Shown in pieces: positions 42,872-51,222 of a DNA stretch of 64,000 nt (the first letter of the stretch is position 1; every line of letters begins with the position of its first letter). The notes below the pieces were generated by a model that saw only the letters and a program-made list of their open reading frames with translations, was not told the DNA's origin and made no database searches. The translations under genes and the position numbers were made by a program. Location of the stretch: contig NZ_JACHEM010000001.1 in the NCBI RefSeq assembly GCF_014207445.1, positions 372,001 through 436,000 on the forward strand, given 5' to 3'. Source of the stretch: Streptomyces candidus (lineage in GTDB: Bacteria; Actinomycetota; Actinomycetes; Streptomycetales; Streptomycetaceae).

Positions 42872-44306
42872 CCCGGATGCGTTCGCCGAGGGGCAGGTTG
42901 CCGCCGCCCTCGACGCGGGCGATGACGGCGAGGCCGGCACTGTCCAACTGGACGGTGCCGACCGTCGGTTCGCGGTCCTTGACGTCGACGACACGGGCGT
43001 CGAAGAGTTCGCCGACGCGGTCCTTCAGGAGGGCCGCTTCGAGGATGTCGACGCACTCGCGCTCGACGGTGTTCTGGCGTCGGGTGCCCTCGGCCATCTC
43101 CCGGGGGAGCCCGGGGAGCGCTTCCATGACCCATTCCGGGGGCTCGGCCTCCGCGACCGCCGCCACGCACAGCTCGCCCGCGTACCTGTCGACGAGACGG
43201 CGCAGGGGCGCGGTGCAGTGCGTGTACGGGGCGGCCACCGCGGCGTGCACGAAGGGGTCGGGGACCTCGTCGTCGGTGAATACCGTGTAGCCGGCGCCCC
43301 GCAGCAGGGTCGTGCACTCCTGGAGGAAGGCCGCGTGGGCGGGGTCGGCCGGGTGGAGGGCGCGGACGATCTCCGCGTACGAGGTGTGGTGCGGCCAGTC
43401 GATGCGCAGGGCCTGTGCGGTGCGCCGCAGCCGGGCGACCGCGCCGTCCGGTGCGACGGGGAGGGTGCGCAGGACGCCGGTGCCGGAGGCGGTCATGAGG
43501 TCGGCGGCCGCCATGCCGGTGAGCAGGGAGATCTGGGCGTTCCAGCCCTCGGCGGGCAGCGGGGCGCGGTACGCGAGACGGTACGCGCCGTCGTGCGCCT
43601 CGATCTCCTGCTCGGGGACGTTGAGGGAGATGCCGCCGCGGGCCCGTTCCCGCTCCTGCCGCAGCAGTCCGATGTCCTTGAGGAGCGCGAGGGGCTCCTC
43701 CGCCGTGCCCGCGTCGATGTCCCTCTGTACGCCCGCGTAGTGGAGTTTGGCGCGGCTTCGGACGAGGGCCCGGCGTACGTCCGTGGCGACGGCGGTCCCG
43801 TCCTCGTCCAGGTCGATCCGCCACAGCAGGGCGGGGCGGGTCTGGTCGGGCAGGAGGCTCGCGGCTCCCTCCGACAGCGACCGCGGGTGCAGCGGAACCT
43901 TCTCGTCCGGGAAGTAGAGGGTGGTCACGCGGCGGTGCGCCTCGGCGTCGAGCGCCCCGCCGGGTGCGACGAAGGCCGCCACGTCCGCGATCGCGTAGTG
44001 CACCCGGAAGCCGCCGCCCTCCCGCCGCGAAAGGTGCATGGCCTGGTCGAGGTCGGTGGAGGAGGGCGGGTCGACGGTGAACAGCGGGAGGTCCGTGGCG
44101 TCGTACGGTTCGGCCAGGTGGTACGGGTCGGACGGCGGCCGGGGGTTCTTGGCCGCCCGCTCGGCCTCGGCCAGCACCTCGGGCGGGAAGGCGTCGGGGC
44201 CGGCCGGGTCGGCGGGCAGGTCCAGCGTCGTCCGCAGCTCGCGCAGGGCCGCCCGCAGGGGGGCGGCCTCGGCGGCGCCGGTCACATGGATATGGCGGCG
44301 GGGCAT
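42816..44306 (-). CDS. RNB-domain (RNase II/R family) exoribonuclease
   Basis: A 496-residue protein built mainly of an RNB catalytic domain: the acidic metal site lies in FTVDPPSSTDLDQAMH (about residues 77-92), with HYAIADVAAFV and a later CTAPLRRLVDRYAGEL block as in RNase II. A C-terminal S1-like strand region (VKDREPTVGTVQLD) may bind RNA. The N-terminal cold-shock domains of full-length RNase R are absent, as in the short actinobacterial form. It overlaps the 3' end of the convergent membrane-protein gene. Confidence 0.9.
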   Translation of the reverse strand: MPRRHIHVTGAAEAAPLRAALRELRTTLDLPADPAGPDAFPPEVLAEAERAAKNPRPPSDPYHLAEPYDATDLPLFTVDPPSSTDLDQAMHLSRREGGGFRVHYAIADVAAFVAPGGALDAEAHRRVTTLYFPDEKVPLHPRSLSEGAASLLPDQTRPALLWRIDLDEDGTAVATDVRRALVRSRAKLHYAGVQRDIDAGTAEEPLALLKDIGLLRQERERARGGISLNVPEQEIEAHDGAYRLAYRAPLPAEGWNAQISLLTGMAAADLMTASGTGVLRTLPVAPDGAVARLRRTAQALRIDWPHHTSYAEIVRALHPADPAHAAFLQECTTLLRGAGYTVFTDDEVPDPFVHAAVAAPYTHCTAPLRRLVDRYAGELCVAAVAEAEPPEWVMEALPGLPREMAEGTRRQNTVERECVDILEAALLKDRVGELFDARVVDVKDREPTVGTVQLDSAGLAVIARVEGGGNLPLGERIRVRLTQADPGTAKVLFAPA

Positions 44307-44478
44307 GGGTCGAGCTTAGGACGGTACGGGCGAAGCGGCACGGCGTACGGACGGAAAACGGCGGACGGGCGCGCGCTCCGGGCGGAAGGCTCCGGTCCGG
44401 TACCGCCGCGTGACGGACTACCGTTGCCTGGTTCCGCCGCATCTCGGATGCGTCCCGTACGTACGAAGGAGTTCCCCG

Positions 44479-45279
44479 GTGCTCGTGCTGTTGCCGCCGT
44501 CCGAAGGTAAGGCCGCCGCGGGGCGCGGCGCCCCGCTGAAGCCGGAGTCGCTCTCGCTCCCGGGCCTGGCACCGGCGCGGGCGGCCGTGCTGGACGAGCT
44601 GGTGGAGCTGTGCCGGGCGGACGAGGAGAAGGCCCGTGCCGTCCTCGGGCTGAGCGAGGGGCTGCGCGGTGAGGTCGCCAAGAACGCGGACCTGCTGTCC
44701 GCCGGGACCCGGCCGGCCGGGGAGGTCTATACCGGTGTCCTGTACGACGCCCTGGACCTCGCCTCCCTCGACGCGGCGGCGCGCAGGCGCGCCCGCCAGT
44801 GGCTGCTGGTGTTCTCCGGTCTCTGGGGGGCGGTCGGGGTCGCCGACCGCATTCCCTCCTACCGCTGCTCGATGGGTGTGAAGCTGCCCGCGCTCGGCGC
44901 GCTCGGCGCGTACTGGCGGCCCGCGATGGCCCGCGTCATGCCGGAAGCGGCCGGGGACGGCCTGGTACTGGACCTGCGGTCGGCCGCCTACGCGTCGGCG
45001 TGGAAGCCCAGGGGCGAGGTCGCGGGACGGACGGCGACGGTGCGGGTGCTGCACGCCCAGGTCGTGGACGGTGTCGAGAAGCGCTCGGTGGTCAGCCACT
45101 TCAACAAGGCGACGAAGGGCCGGATCGTACGGGACCTGCTGGCGGCGGGCGCGGCGCCCGCCGACCCCGCCGAACTGGTGGTGGCGCTGCGGGACCTGGG
45201 GCACGTGGTGGAGGCGACGGAGCCCTCGGCGGCCGGGAAGCCGTGGGCGCTGGACGTGGTGGTGCGGGAGATCCACTGA
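44479..45279 (+). CDS. yaaA: YaaA family peroxide-stress protein
   Basis: A 266-residue UPF0246/YaaA protein. The signature LPPSEGK lies at residues 5-11, followed by RPAGEVYTGVLYDALDL, FSGLWGAV, IPSYRCSMGVKLP and VVSHFNKATKG, all conserved. E. coli YaaA lowers free iron during peroxide stress and binds DNA. GTG 44479 was chosen because AAGGAG (44466-44471) lies 7 nt ahead and the family starts with this strand. Confidence 0.88.
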   Translation: MLVLLPPSEGKAAAGRGAPLKPESLSLPGLAPARAAVLDELVELCRADEEKARAVLGLSEGLRGEVAKNADLLSAGTRPAGEVYTGVLYDALDLASLDAAARRRARQWLLVFSGLWGAVGVADRIPSYRCSMGVKLPALGALGAYWRPAMARVMPEAAGDGLVLDLRSAAYASAWKPRGEVAGRTATVRVLHAQVVDGVEKRSVVSHFNKATKGRIVRDLLAAGAAPADPAELVVALRDLGHVVEATEPSAAGKPWALDVVVREIH

Positions 45280-45407
45280 TCCGCCGAGCGACGGGTCCGC
45301 GGGTCCTTGCGGAGGGCGTCCCCGGCGCGGGCACCGGGTCGATGCGCGTAGAGTAGAAAGGTTGCTTTTCCGGACCATCCCTCTCCGACCACTCGTAAAG
45401 GAACCGC

Positions 45408-46052
45408 GTGCCCAGCTCATTGCGCGACATTTTGACCTCCGTGGCGCAGGGGCAGTACCCGGCGCCCGACGGCCGAACCGTCGTCGTGCCCCAGCCGAGC
45501 CCCCGCGACGCGGGGGTGCTCGCCTTCACGGCGCACTCGGTGATCTTTTCCGACCAGGACCCGGAGTGGATACGGGAGACCTTGGAGAAGGCCTGCCCGG
45601 ATCCCTTCTCGGCCTCTCTGCACCCGGTGTTCCTGGCCTCGCTGATGGCGCGCACGGGCCGCCGCATGGACACGGTCGGCTCCCTCACCCTGGCCCCGGC
45701 ACTGGACGGCCCGCCGCCGCTGGAACTGACGCCTCTCGTGGACCCGGACCACCCGAGGGTCGCCCGGGCGCGGAAGTACCGGGACGACGTGCGGGTCTGG
45801 AGGTCCGAGGGCGGCGGCGTGCTGGTCATCGGCCGGGGACTGGCGGGCCGCTGGGAGACGGCCATCGAGGTGGACGAGGAGTCCAGGCACCGGGGGCTGG
45901 GGCGCGCCCTGGCGGAGTCGGCGCGGCACCTGATCCCCGCCGGGGAGGTCGTCTGGTCGCAGCAGGCCCCCGGGAACGCCCGGAGCGTGCGCGCCTTCCA
46001 GGCGGCGGGGTACCGGGCCGTCGGCGCGGAGGCGCTGCTGATCGCGGCGTAG
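45408..46052 (+). CDS. GNAT family N-acetyltransferase
   Basis: A 214-residue protein whose C-terminal half is a GNAT domain: WETAIEVDEESRHRGLGRALAE contains the acetyl-CoA binding R-x-x-G-x-G/A turn, followed by VVWSQQAPGNARSVRAFQAAGY. The N-terminal 110 residues are a variant extension. Acceptor unknown. GTG start with AAAGGAA 6-12 nt ahead; TAGAGT/TAGAAA near 45350 may be the -10. Confidence 0.85.
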   Translation: MPSSLRDILTSVAQGQYPAPDGRTVVVPQPSPRDAGVLAFTAHSVIFSDQDPEWIRETLEKACPDPFSASLHPVFLASLMARTGRRMDTVGSLTLAPALDGPPPLELTPLVDPDHPRVARARKYRDDVRVWRSEGGGVLVIGRGLAGRWETAIEVDEESRHRGLGRALAESARHLIPAGEVVWSQQAPGNARSVRAFQAAGYRAVGAEALLIAA

Positions 46053-46148
46053 CCGGACGCGGGCAGCGAAGCAGCCGCCGGGGAAGCGGAGTCTTCTCTC
46101 GGGGCGGTGCCGCCGCGCGGGGAACGAAACCAGGGCATTGCACAGCAC

Positions 46149-46162
46149 GCAACGGTCGTTGC
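46149..46162. promoter_or_regulatory. Palindrome GCAACG-GT-CGTTGC upstream of KDPG aldolase
   Basis: Perfect 6-bp inverted arms with further near-symmetric flanks (GCAC and GCACGC), 32-45 nt before the aldolase start; a plausible operator for an unidentified repressor. Confidence 0.5.
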
Positions 46163-46193
46163 ACGCTTCACGTTCCCCCGGCAGGATGCCCCC

Positions 46194-46814
46194 ATGGCAT
46201 CCCCTTCCCTCCTCGACCTGGCCCCCGTCCTGCCCGTAGTCGTCCTGGACGACCCCGCCGACGCGGTGCCCCTCGCCCGGGCCCTCGTGGCGGGAGGGCT
46301 GCCCGGGATCGAGATCACCCTGCGCACCGAGGCCGCCCTGGACGCGATCGGGGCGATCGCCGCCCACGTACCGGAAGCCACCGTCGGCGCGGGGACCGTC
46401 ACGTCCCCCGCCCTCGTCGAGGCCGCCGCGCAGGCCGGGGCGCGGTTCCTCGTCAGCCCCGGCTGGACGGACACGCTCCTGCGTGCCATGCAGGGATCCG
46501 GCCTCCCCTTCCTCCCGGGCGTCTCCACCGCCTCCGAGGCCGTCGCCCTCCTCGAACGCGGCGTCACCGACATGAAGTTCTTCCCCGCCGAGGCCGCCGG
46601 TGGCACCGCGTACCTCAGGTCGCTGTCCGGCCCGCTCCCCCGGGCCCGTTTCTGCCCGACGGGCGGCATCACCCCCGCCTCCGCCCCGGCCTACCTCGCG
46701 CTCCCCAACGTCGGGTGCGTGGGCGGCACGTGGATGCTCCCGCAGGACGCGATCGAGGCCGGGGACTGGGCGCGCGTGGAAGCGCTCGCCCGCGAGGCGG
46801 CAGCCCTGCGGTAG
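46194..46814 (+). CDS. eda: 2-dehydro-3-deoxyphosphogluconate (KDPG/KHG) aldolase
   Basis: A 206-residue class I aldolase with a single TIM barrel. The active-site Glu is in GIEITLRTEAALDAI and the Schiff-base Lys in DMKFFPAEAAGG; the phosphate-binding PTGGI segment follows. It splits KDPG or 4-hydroxy-2-oxoglutarate to pyruvate plus an aldehyde, so it serves sugar-acid breakdown. No Entner-Doudoroff partner gene lies nearby. A palindrome upstream suggests local repression; a strong terminator follows. Confidence 0.92.
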   Translation: MASPSLLDLAPVLPVVVLDDPADAVPLARALVAGGLPGIEITLRTEAALDAIGAIAAHVPEATVGAGTVTSPALVEAAAQAGARFLVSPGWTDTLLRAMQGSGLPFLPGVSTASEAVALLERGVTDMKFFPAEAAGGTAYLRSLSGPLPRARFCPTGGITPASAPAYLALPNVGCVGGTWMLPQDAIEAGDWARVEALAREAAALR

Positions 46815-46821
46815 CGGTACG

Positions 46822-46866
46822 CGCAAGGCCCGGCCCGCACTCGTGGAGTGCGGGCCGGGCCTTGCG
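46822..46866. terminator. Bidirectional hairpin terminator
   Basis: CGCAAGGCCCGGCCCGCACT pairs with AGTGCGGGCCGGGCCTTGCG around a 5-nt loop, between convergent genes. Confidence 0.9.
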
Positions 46867-46889
46867 GTCGTACGTACGGCAGGTGCCGC

Positions 46890-48197
46890 TCAGCGCAGGT
46901 GCGAGGTGTCGTTCAGCAGTCGCACCGACGCGTTGCCGTCGGCGTAGTAGGCCACCTCCGACAGCGACGCGGCCGACAGCTCCATCCGGAACAGGGACTG
47001 CGGTGGGGCCCCGAGTGCCAGCCGCACCAGGGTCTTCACCGGGGTGACGTGGGTGACGACCAGGACGGTCCTGCCCGCGTACTGCCCGGTGAGCCGGCCG
47101 CGTGCCGCCTCGACCCGCTTCGCGACCTCCGCGAAGCTCTCACCGCCGCCGGTGGGGGCCGCGTCCGGTGAGGCGAGCCAGTCGTCGAGGTCGTCGGCGT
47201 ACCGGGCACGCACCTCGGCGAACGTCAGCCCTTCCCAGGCCCCGAAGTCCGTTTCCCGCAGGCCCTCTTCGACCCGTACGGGCAGGCCCAGCCGGGACGC
47301 CACGGCGTCCGCCGTCTGGCGGCAGCGGGTCAGCGGGGAGCTGACGACCGCCTGGATGGTGTCGCGCGCGGCGAGCGAGGCGGCCACCGCCTCGGCCTGC
47401 TTGCGGCCGACGGCGGACAGCTCCGGGTCGGAGCCGCCGCTTCCCGAGAAGCGCTTCTCGGGGGTGAGGAGGGTCTCGCCGTGCCGGAGCAGCACGAGGG
47501 TGGCGGGCCGCCCGAGGTCGGCGGACGGCCCCCAGCCGACGGCCGGGGCGTCGGACTCCGCAGGCTCCTGCGGCTCCTCGTCGAGCGCGAACAGTCCCTC
47601 GTCGGGGACGGCGGAGGCACCGGCGGACCCGCCCCGGGCCCCGGCCATCGCCGCTCGCGCTCTGGCCGCTCCGGCGGTGGCGTCACCGATCACCCGGGGC
47701 GGTTCGGCCACCGAAGCGCCCGCGGAGAGGGGAGCGACCCGCCTGTCCAGGGCCGCGGCCGAACCCGAGGGCTCCCACTGCTTGCCCTTCTTGCCCGCGT
47801 CCATCGCCTCGTTCGCGAGCCGGTCCGCGTGCTTGTTCTTCTCGCGCGGGATCCACTCGTAACGGACCTGCGAGCGCGGCAGCACGGCCGCGGCCTCGGC
47901 GGCCAGCGGCTTCATGTCGGGGTGCTTGATCTTCCAGCGTCCCGACATCTGCTCGACGACGAGCTTGGAGTCCATCCGCACGTGGACGAGCACGTCGGGG
48001 AAGAGGTCGCGGGCGGCCTTCAGCCCGGCGATCAGGCCCTTGTACTCGGCGACGTTGTTCGTGGCGACACCGATGTACTCGGCCGCCTCGGCGAGCGTCT
48101 CGCCCGTCTGCGGGTCGAGGACGACCGCGCCGTAACCGGCGGGCCCCGGGTTGCCCCGGGACCCGCCGTCCGCCTCCACCACCACGGAGCGCGCCAT
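46890..48197 (-). CDS. rnhA: Bifunctional RNase HI / histidine phosphatase
   Basis: A 435-residue fusion. Residues 1-135 are an RNase HI domain with the acidic residues in EADGGSRGNPGPAGYG, NNVAEYKGL, VRMDSKLVV and KHADRLANEAMD; it removes RNA from RNA-DNA hybrids. After an Ala/Pro-rich linker (about 145-225), residues 230-435 are a phosphoglycerate mutase-like phosphatase with catalytic VLLRHGET, SSPLTRCRQTA, ETDFGAWEGL and VVTHVTPVK. The same fusion is known from Mycobacterium tuberculosis Rv2228c, where the phosphatase acts on alpha-ribazole phosphate. It closes a three-gene operon with the zinc-ribbon and Nif3 genes. Confidence 0.93.
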   Translation of the reverse strand: MARSVVVEADGGSRGNPGPAGYGAVVLDPQTGETLAEAAEYIGVATNNVAEYKGLIAGLKAARDLFPDVLVHVRMDSKLVVEQMSGRWKIKHPDMKPLAAEAAAVLPRSQVRYEWIPREKNKHADRLANEAMDAGKKGKQWEPSGSAAALDRRVAPLSAGASVAEPPRVIGDATAGAARARAAMAGARGGSAGASAVPDEGLFALDEEPQEPAESDAPAVGWGPSADLGRPATLVLLRHGETLLTPEKRFSGSGGSDPELSAVGRKQAEAVAASLAARDTIQAVVSSPLTRCRQTADAVASRLGLPVRVEEGLRETDFGAWEGLTFAEVRARYADDLDDWLASPDAAPTGGGESFAEVAKRVEAARGRLTGQYAGRTVLVVTHVTPVKTLVRLALGAPPQSLFRMELSAASLSEVAYYADGNASVRLLNDTSHLR

Positions 48198-48202
48198 CGG
48201 TT

Positions 48203-48946
48203 CTACAGCCCCGAATCCGACGTGCGGACCAGGATCCGGCGGCAGTTCTCGCAGCGCAGCACCGCGTCGGGGGCGGCCGCGCGGACCTCCATGACCTCGG
48301 TGATGTTCAGCTCCAGCTGGCAGCCCTCGCAGCGCCGCTGGTAGAGGCGGGCGGCGCCCACCCCGCCCGACTGGGTGCGCAGCTTCTCGTACAGCTTGAC
48401 CAGGTCCGCGGGGACGGAGGCCACGACCAGCTCGCGCTCCTTGGTGGCCTTCTCGATCTCCGCGTCCAGCTCGCCGGTGGCGGCGTCGCGGCGCGCGGTG
48501 GCGTCGTCGACCTTGGCCTGCACGGCGGAGACCCGGGCCGTCAGCTCGGCGGCGCGCTCCTGCGCGGACTCACGGCGCTCCATGACCTCCAGGACGACGT
48601 CCTCCAGGTCGCCCTGGCGCCTGGCCAGCGAGACGATCTCCTTCTGGATGTTCTCCAGGTCCTTCGGGGAGGAAACGGCCCCCGAGTCCAGCCGCTGCTG
48701 GTCGCGGGCGGCGCGCTGGCGGACCTGGTCGACGTCCTGCTCGGCCTTGGTCTGCTCGCGGGCGGTGTCGCTCTCCTCGGTCTGTGCGGCGACGAGGAGG
48801 TCCCGCAGCTGGCTGAGGTCCTTGGTGAGCGACTCGATCTCGGCGTGCTCCGGCAGCGACCGGTGCTTGTGGGCGAGCTGGGACAGCCGTACGTCGAGGG
48901 CCTGGACGTCGAGAAGTCGGATCTGGTCGGCGGGCGCGGCGTTCAG
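48203..48946 (-). CDS. C4-type zinc-ribbon coiled-coil protein (apparent CTG start)
   Basis: A 247-residue protein: a long helical coiled coil (about residues 10-185) followed by a zinc ribbon with paired cysteines CEGC and CENC. The family accompanies Nif3 and RNase H in actinobacteria, possibly in nucleic-acid handling. The conserved N terminus (NAAPADQIRLLDVQALDVRL) is preceded by CTG 48946, which overlaps the Nif3 stop as CTGA in the way ATGA or GTGA normally does, and GGAG lies 7 nt ahead. No ATG, GTG or TTG fits, so CTG is the most likely start. Confidence 0.85.
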   Translation of the reverse strand: MNAAPADQIRLLDVQALDVRLSQLAHKHRSLPEHAEIESLTKDLSQLRDLLVAAQTEESDTAREQTKAEQDVDQVRQRAARDQQRLDSGAVSSPKDLENIQKEIVSLARRQGDLEDVVLEVMERRESAQERAAELTARVSAVQAKVDDATARRDAATGELDAEIEKATKERELVVASVPADLVKLYEKLRTQSGGVGAARLYQRRCEGCQLELNITEVMEVRAAAPDAVLRCENCRRILVRTSDSGL

Positions 48947-49797
48947 TTGGGGGCTCCAGGAGAAGAGAAGGGGGCGGAGAGGTGTGATGTCCAGGGGTCG
49001 GTGACCGTCTTCGAGACGTGGACCCGAAGGTTCCACCCCTCGCGGTCGGAGATCCGGTCGAGCTGGGCGGCGGCCTGTTCGCACCAGGGCCACTCGGTGG
49101 CCCAGTGCGCGGCGTCGACCAGCGCGGGCAGCCGCGCGTGCTCGCGGGCCTCGGAGACCGGGTGGTGCCGCAGGTCAGCGGTCAGGAAGGCGTCCACTCC
49201 GGCCGCCCTGACCTGCTCGAAGAGGCCGTCGCCCGACCCGCCGCTGACGGCGACGGTGCGGACGGGAGCGTCCGGGTCACCGGCGAAACGGATGCCCTGC
49301 GCGGTGGCGGGCAGCCTTTTCGCGGCCCGCGCGGCGAACTCGCGCACCGTCTCCGGCACGTCCAGCTCACAGATCCGGCCGAGGCCGCGCCGCCCGTGCG
49401 GATCGCCGGGATCCGGTACGAGGGGGCCGGTGACACGGAGGTCGAGCGCGAGGGCGAGGGCGTCGGAGACGCCGGGGTCGGCGGTGTCGGCGTTGGTGTG
49501 CGCGACGTGCAGCGCGACGTCGTTCTTGATCAGCGTGTGCACGACGCGGCCCTTGAAGTGGCCGGCCGCGACGGTGGTCGTCCCGCGCAGATAGAGCGGG
49601 TGGTGGGTGACGACCAGGTCGGCGCCCAGCTTCACCGCCTCGTCGGCGATCTCCTGCACGGGGTCGACGGCGAACAGGACCCGCTGCACCGCGGTGTCCG
49701 GATCGCCACAGACCGTACCGACCGCGTCCCAGCTCTCGGCCCGCTCGGGGGGCCAGAGGGCGTCGAGGGCGGCGATGACTTCAGACAGACGGGGCAC
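48943..49797 (-). CDS. Nif3-like dinuclear metal-centre protein
   Basis: A 284-residue NIF3/DUF34 protein. Metal ligands are recognisable: THHPLYLRG (paired His), HTNADTA (Asp) and the C-terminal DAAHWATEWP (His and Glu). The family forms hexamers with a di-metal site; GTP cyclohydrolase-like and metal-insertion roles have been proposed, none certain. It leads the operon with the zinc-ribbon and RNase H genes, with start/stop overlap to the former. Confidence 0.9.
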   Translation of the reverse strand: MPRLSEVIAALDALWPPERAESWDAVGTVCGDPDTAVQRVLFAVDPVQEIADEAVKLGADLVVTHHPLYLRGTTTVAAGHFKGRVVHTLIKNDVALHVAHTNADTADPGVSDALALALDLRVTGPLVPDPGDPHGRRGLGRICELDVPETVREFAARAAKRLPATAQGIRFAGDPDAPVRTVAVSGGSGDGLFEQVRAAGVDAFLTADLRHHPVSEAREHARLPALVDAAHWATEWPWCEQAAAQLDRISDREGWNLRVHVSKTVTDPWTSHLSAPFSSPGAPN

Positions 49798-49875
49798 GGG
49801 GGCAAGGCTACCTGCCGTCCGTGCCCCCGCGGCCTGCCGCTCCCGCCCGGTGGTACGGGCGCGGCAGGCCGGCGA

Positions 49876-50943
49876 CTACTTGACGAGGAAGCCGCGGAGG
49901 TCGCCGAGGACCTCGTCGGCGGCGGCGGCGCCCAGGCCGAGGTACCAGGTCTCGTCCGGGACGTCCTTGGCGCGGCCGGACTTCACGGCGTCCAGCCTGT
50001 TCCACAGCGGGTTGGCCTCGGCCTTGTCGCGCTTGGTGGCCTTGGCGTCGCCGTAGACACCGGTGAAGATCCAGTCGGCCGCGGCCTCGTCGATCTTCTC
50101 CGGGCTGACCTCGACGGCGAGGTCGTCCGCCTGCTGGTTGCGGGGGCGGGGCACTCCGGCGTCGTCGAGGATCGTGCCGATGAACGAGGCCTTCGCGTAC
50201 AGCCGGATCTTCCCCGGCAGGTACCGCAGCATGGTGACGGTCGGCTTCTTGCCGTCGTGTGCGGCGGCGACGTCCTCGCCGAGCTTCCTGGCCTTCTTCT
50301 CGTACGAGGCGAGCTGGGCGTCGGCCTCGGCGGTCTTGTCGAGGGCGGCGGCGTTCAGCCGGAAGTTCTCCTTCCAGGTGAAGCCGGGACGGACGGAGAA
50401 GACGGTCGGGGCGATCCGGGAGAGCAGCTTGTACTGCTTCTCGGCGCGCAGTTGGCTGCCCAGGATGAGGTCCGGCTTGAGGGCGTCGATCGCTTCGAGG
50501 TTGAGGCTGTTGATCGTGCCGACGCTCTTCGGGCTCCCGGCGCCCCTCTTCTTCAGGTACTCGGGCAGCGCCTGCGAGCCCTCCGCCGGGGCGTAGCCGA
50601 CGGGCTGCATACCGAGCGACACCACGTTGTCCAGCTCGCCGACGTCCAGGACGACCACGCGCCGGGGGGCGGCCTTGAGCTCGGTGGTGCCCATGGCGTG
50701 GGTGAGGGTGCGCGGGAACCCGCCTGCCTTGGCGTCGGTTCCGAAGGCAGCGGTCTTCTTCCGGGCGTCCCCGAAGTCCTTGCCGCCCTGCGCGACGGAC
50801 TTTCCGCCGTCGGCCTTCCTCTCGCCCGCACCGTCGCCGCCTCCGTCCCCGTCCCCGTCGCCGCCTCCGCAGGCGGACAGGGCGAGCGCGGCGGTGAGGG
50901 CCAGGGCGACCGCGGCGGTACCGCGTCGGCGTATGGAGGACAT
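49876..50943 (-). CDS. Iron-siderophore ABC transporter substrate-binding lipoprotein
   Basis: A 355-residue FecB/FhuD-type binding protein. Signal peptide with lipobox LALSACGGG, a Gly/Asp-rich linker, then the periplasmic-binding fold: RRVVVLDVGELDNVVSLGMQPVGYAP, LEAIDALKPDLILGSQ and a C-terminal helix-rich lobe. It should capture ferric siderophores at the cell surface. No permease or ATPase gene is adjacent, so it must share a transporter encoded elsewhere. ATG 50943 starts a proper signal peptide; an iron box at 51053-51071 implies derepression on iron starvation. Confidence 0.9.
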   Translation of the reverse strand: MSSIRRRGTAAVALALTAALALSACGGGDGDGDGGGDGAGERKADGGKSVAQGGKDFGDARKKTAAFGTDAKAGGFPRTLTHAMGTTELKAAPRRVVVLDVGELDNVVSLGMQPVGYAPAEGSQALPEYLKKRGAGSPKSVGTINSLNLEAIDALKPDLILGSQLRAEKQYKLLSRIAPTVFSVRPGFTWKENFRLNAAALDKTAEADAQLASYEKKARKLGEDVAAAHDGKKPTVTMLRYLPGKIRLYAKASFIGTILDDAGVPRPRNQQADDLAVEVSPEKIDEAAADWIFTGVYGDAKATKRDKAEANPLWNRLDAVKSGRAKDVPDETWYLGLGAAAADEVLGDLRGFLVK

Positions 50944-51052
50944 GGGGGGACTCGCTTCCGGACTGCGTTCGGGGGTCGTTCGTCGGCTGTCCCGCACGGG
51001 GAGCGGGTCTGCGCACGGAGCGGTGATGCGTACGCCGGGGAGCCGAACGAAG

Positions 51053-51071
51053 TGAGGCGACCCTTACCTTA
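51053..51071 (-). promoter_or_regulatory. Iron box upstream of the siderophore-binding lipoprotein
   Basis: On the minus strand TAAGGTAAGGGTCGCCTCA matches the DmdR/DtxR iron-box consensus TTAGGTTAGGCTCACCTAA at 14 of 19 positions by my count. It lies about 110 nt upstream of the gene. Confidence 0.65.
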
Positions 51072-51222
51072 CGTCCCTCCACCGCTCCCTCGTCCCAGCA
51101 CAACCTCCTCCCCCTTTTCGCTGGAACGGCCGGACGGCCACCCTTATGTGTGAAGTGGCGTGACTCGCGTTGTCCGGCGGGAAAGCGGAAAACTAGCGTC
51201 GCGGGCGGAGGTGACGGTTCAC

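Noticed and set aside
41677..45420. Very long minus-strand open frame of over 1200 codons
   Set aside because: It runs antisense to merR, its membrane partner and yaaA and through another frame of the RNB gene; it shows Arg/Pro/Ala-rich shadow composition and no motif. High GC alone keeps such frames open.
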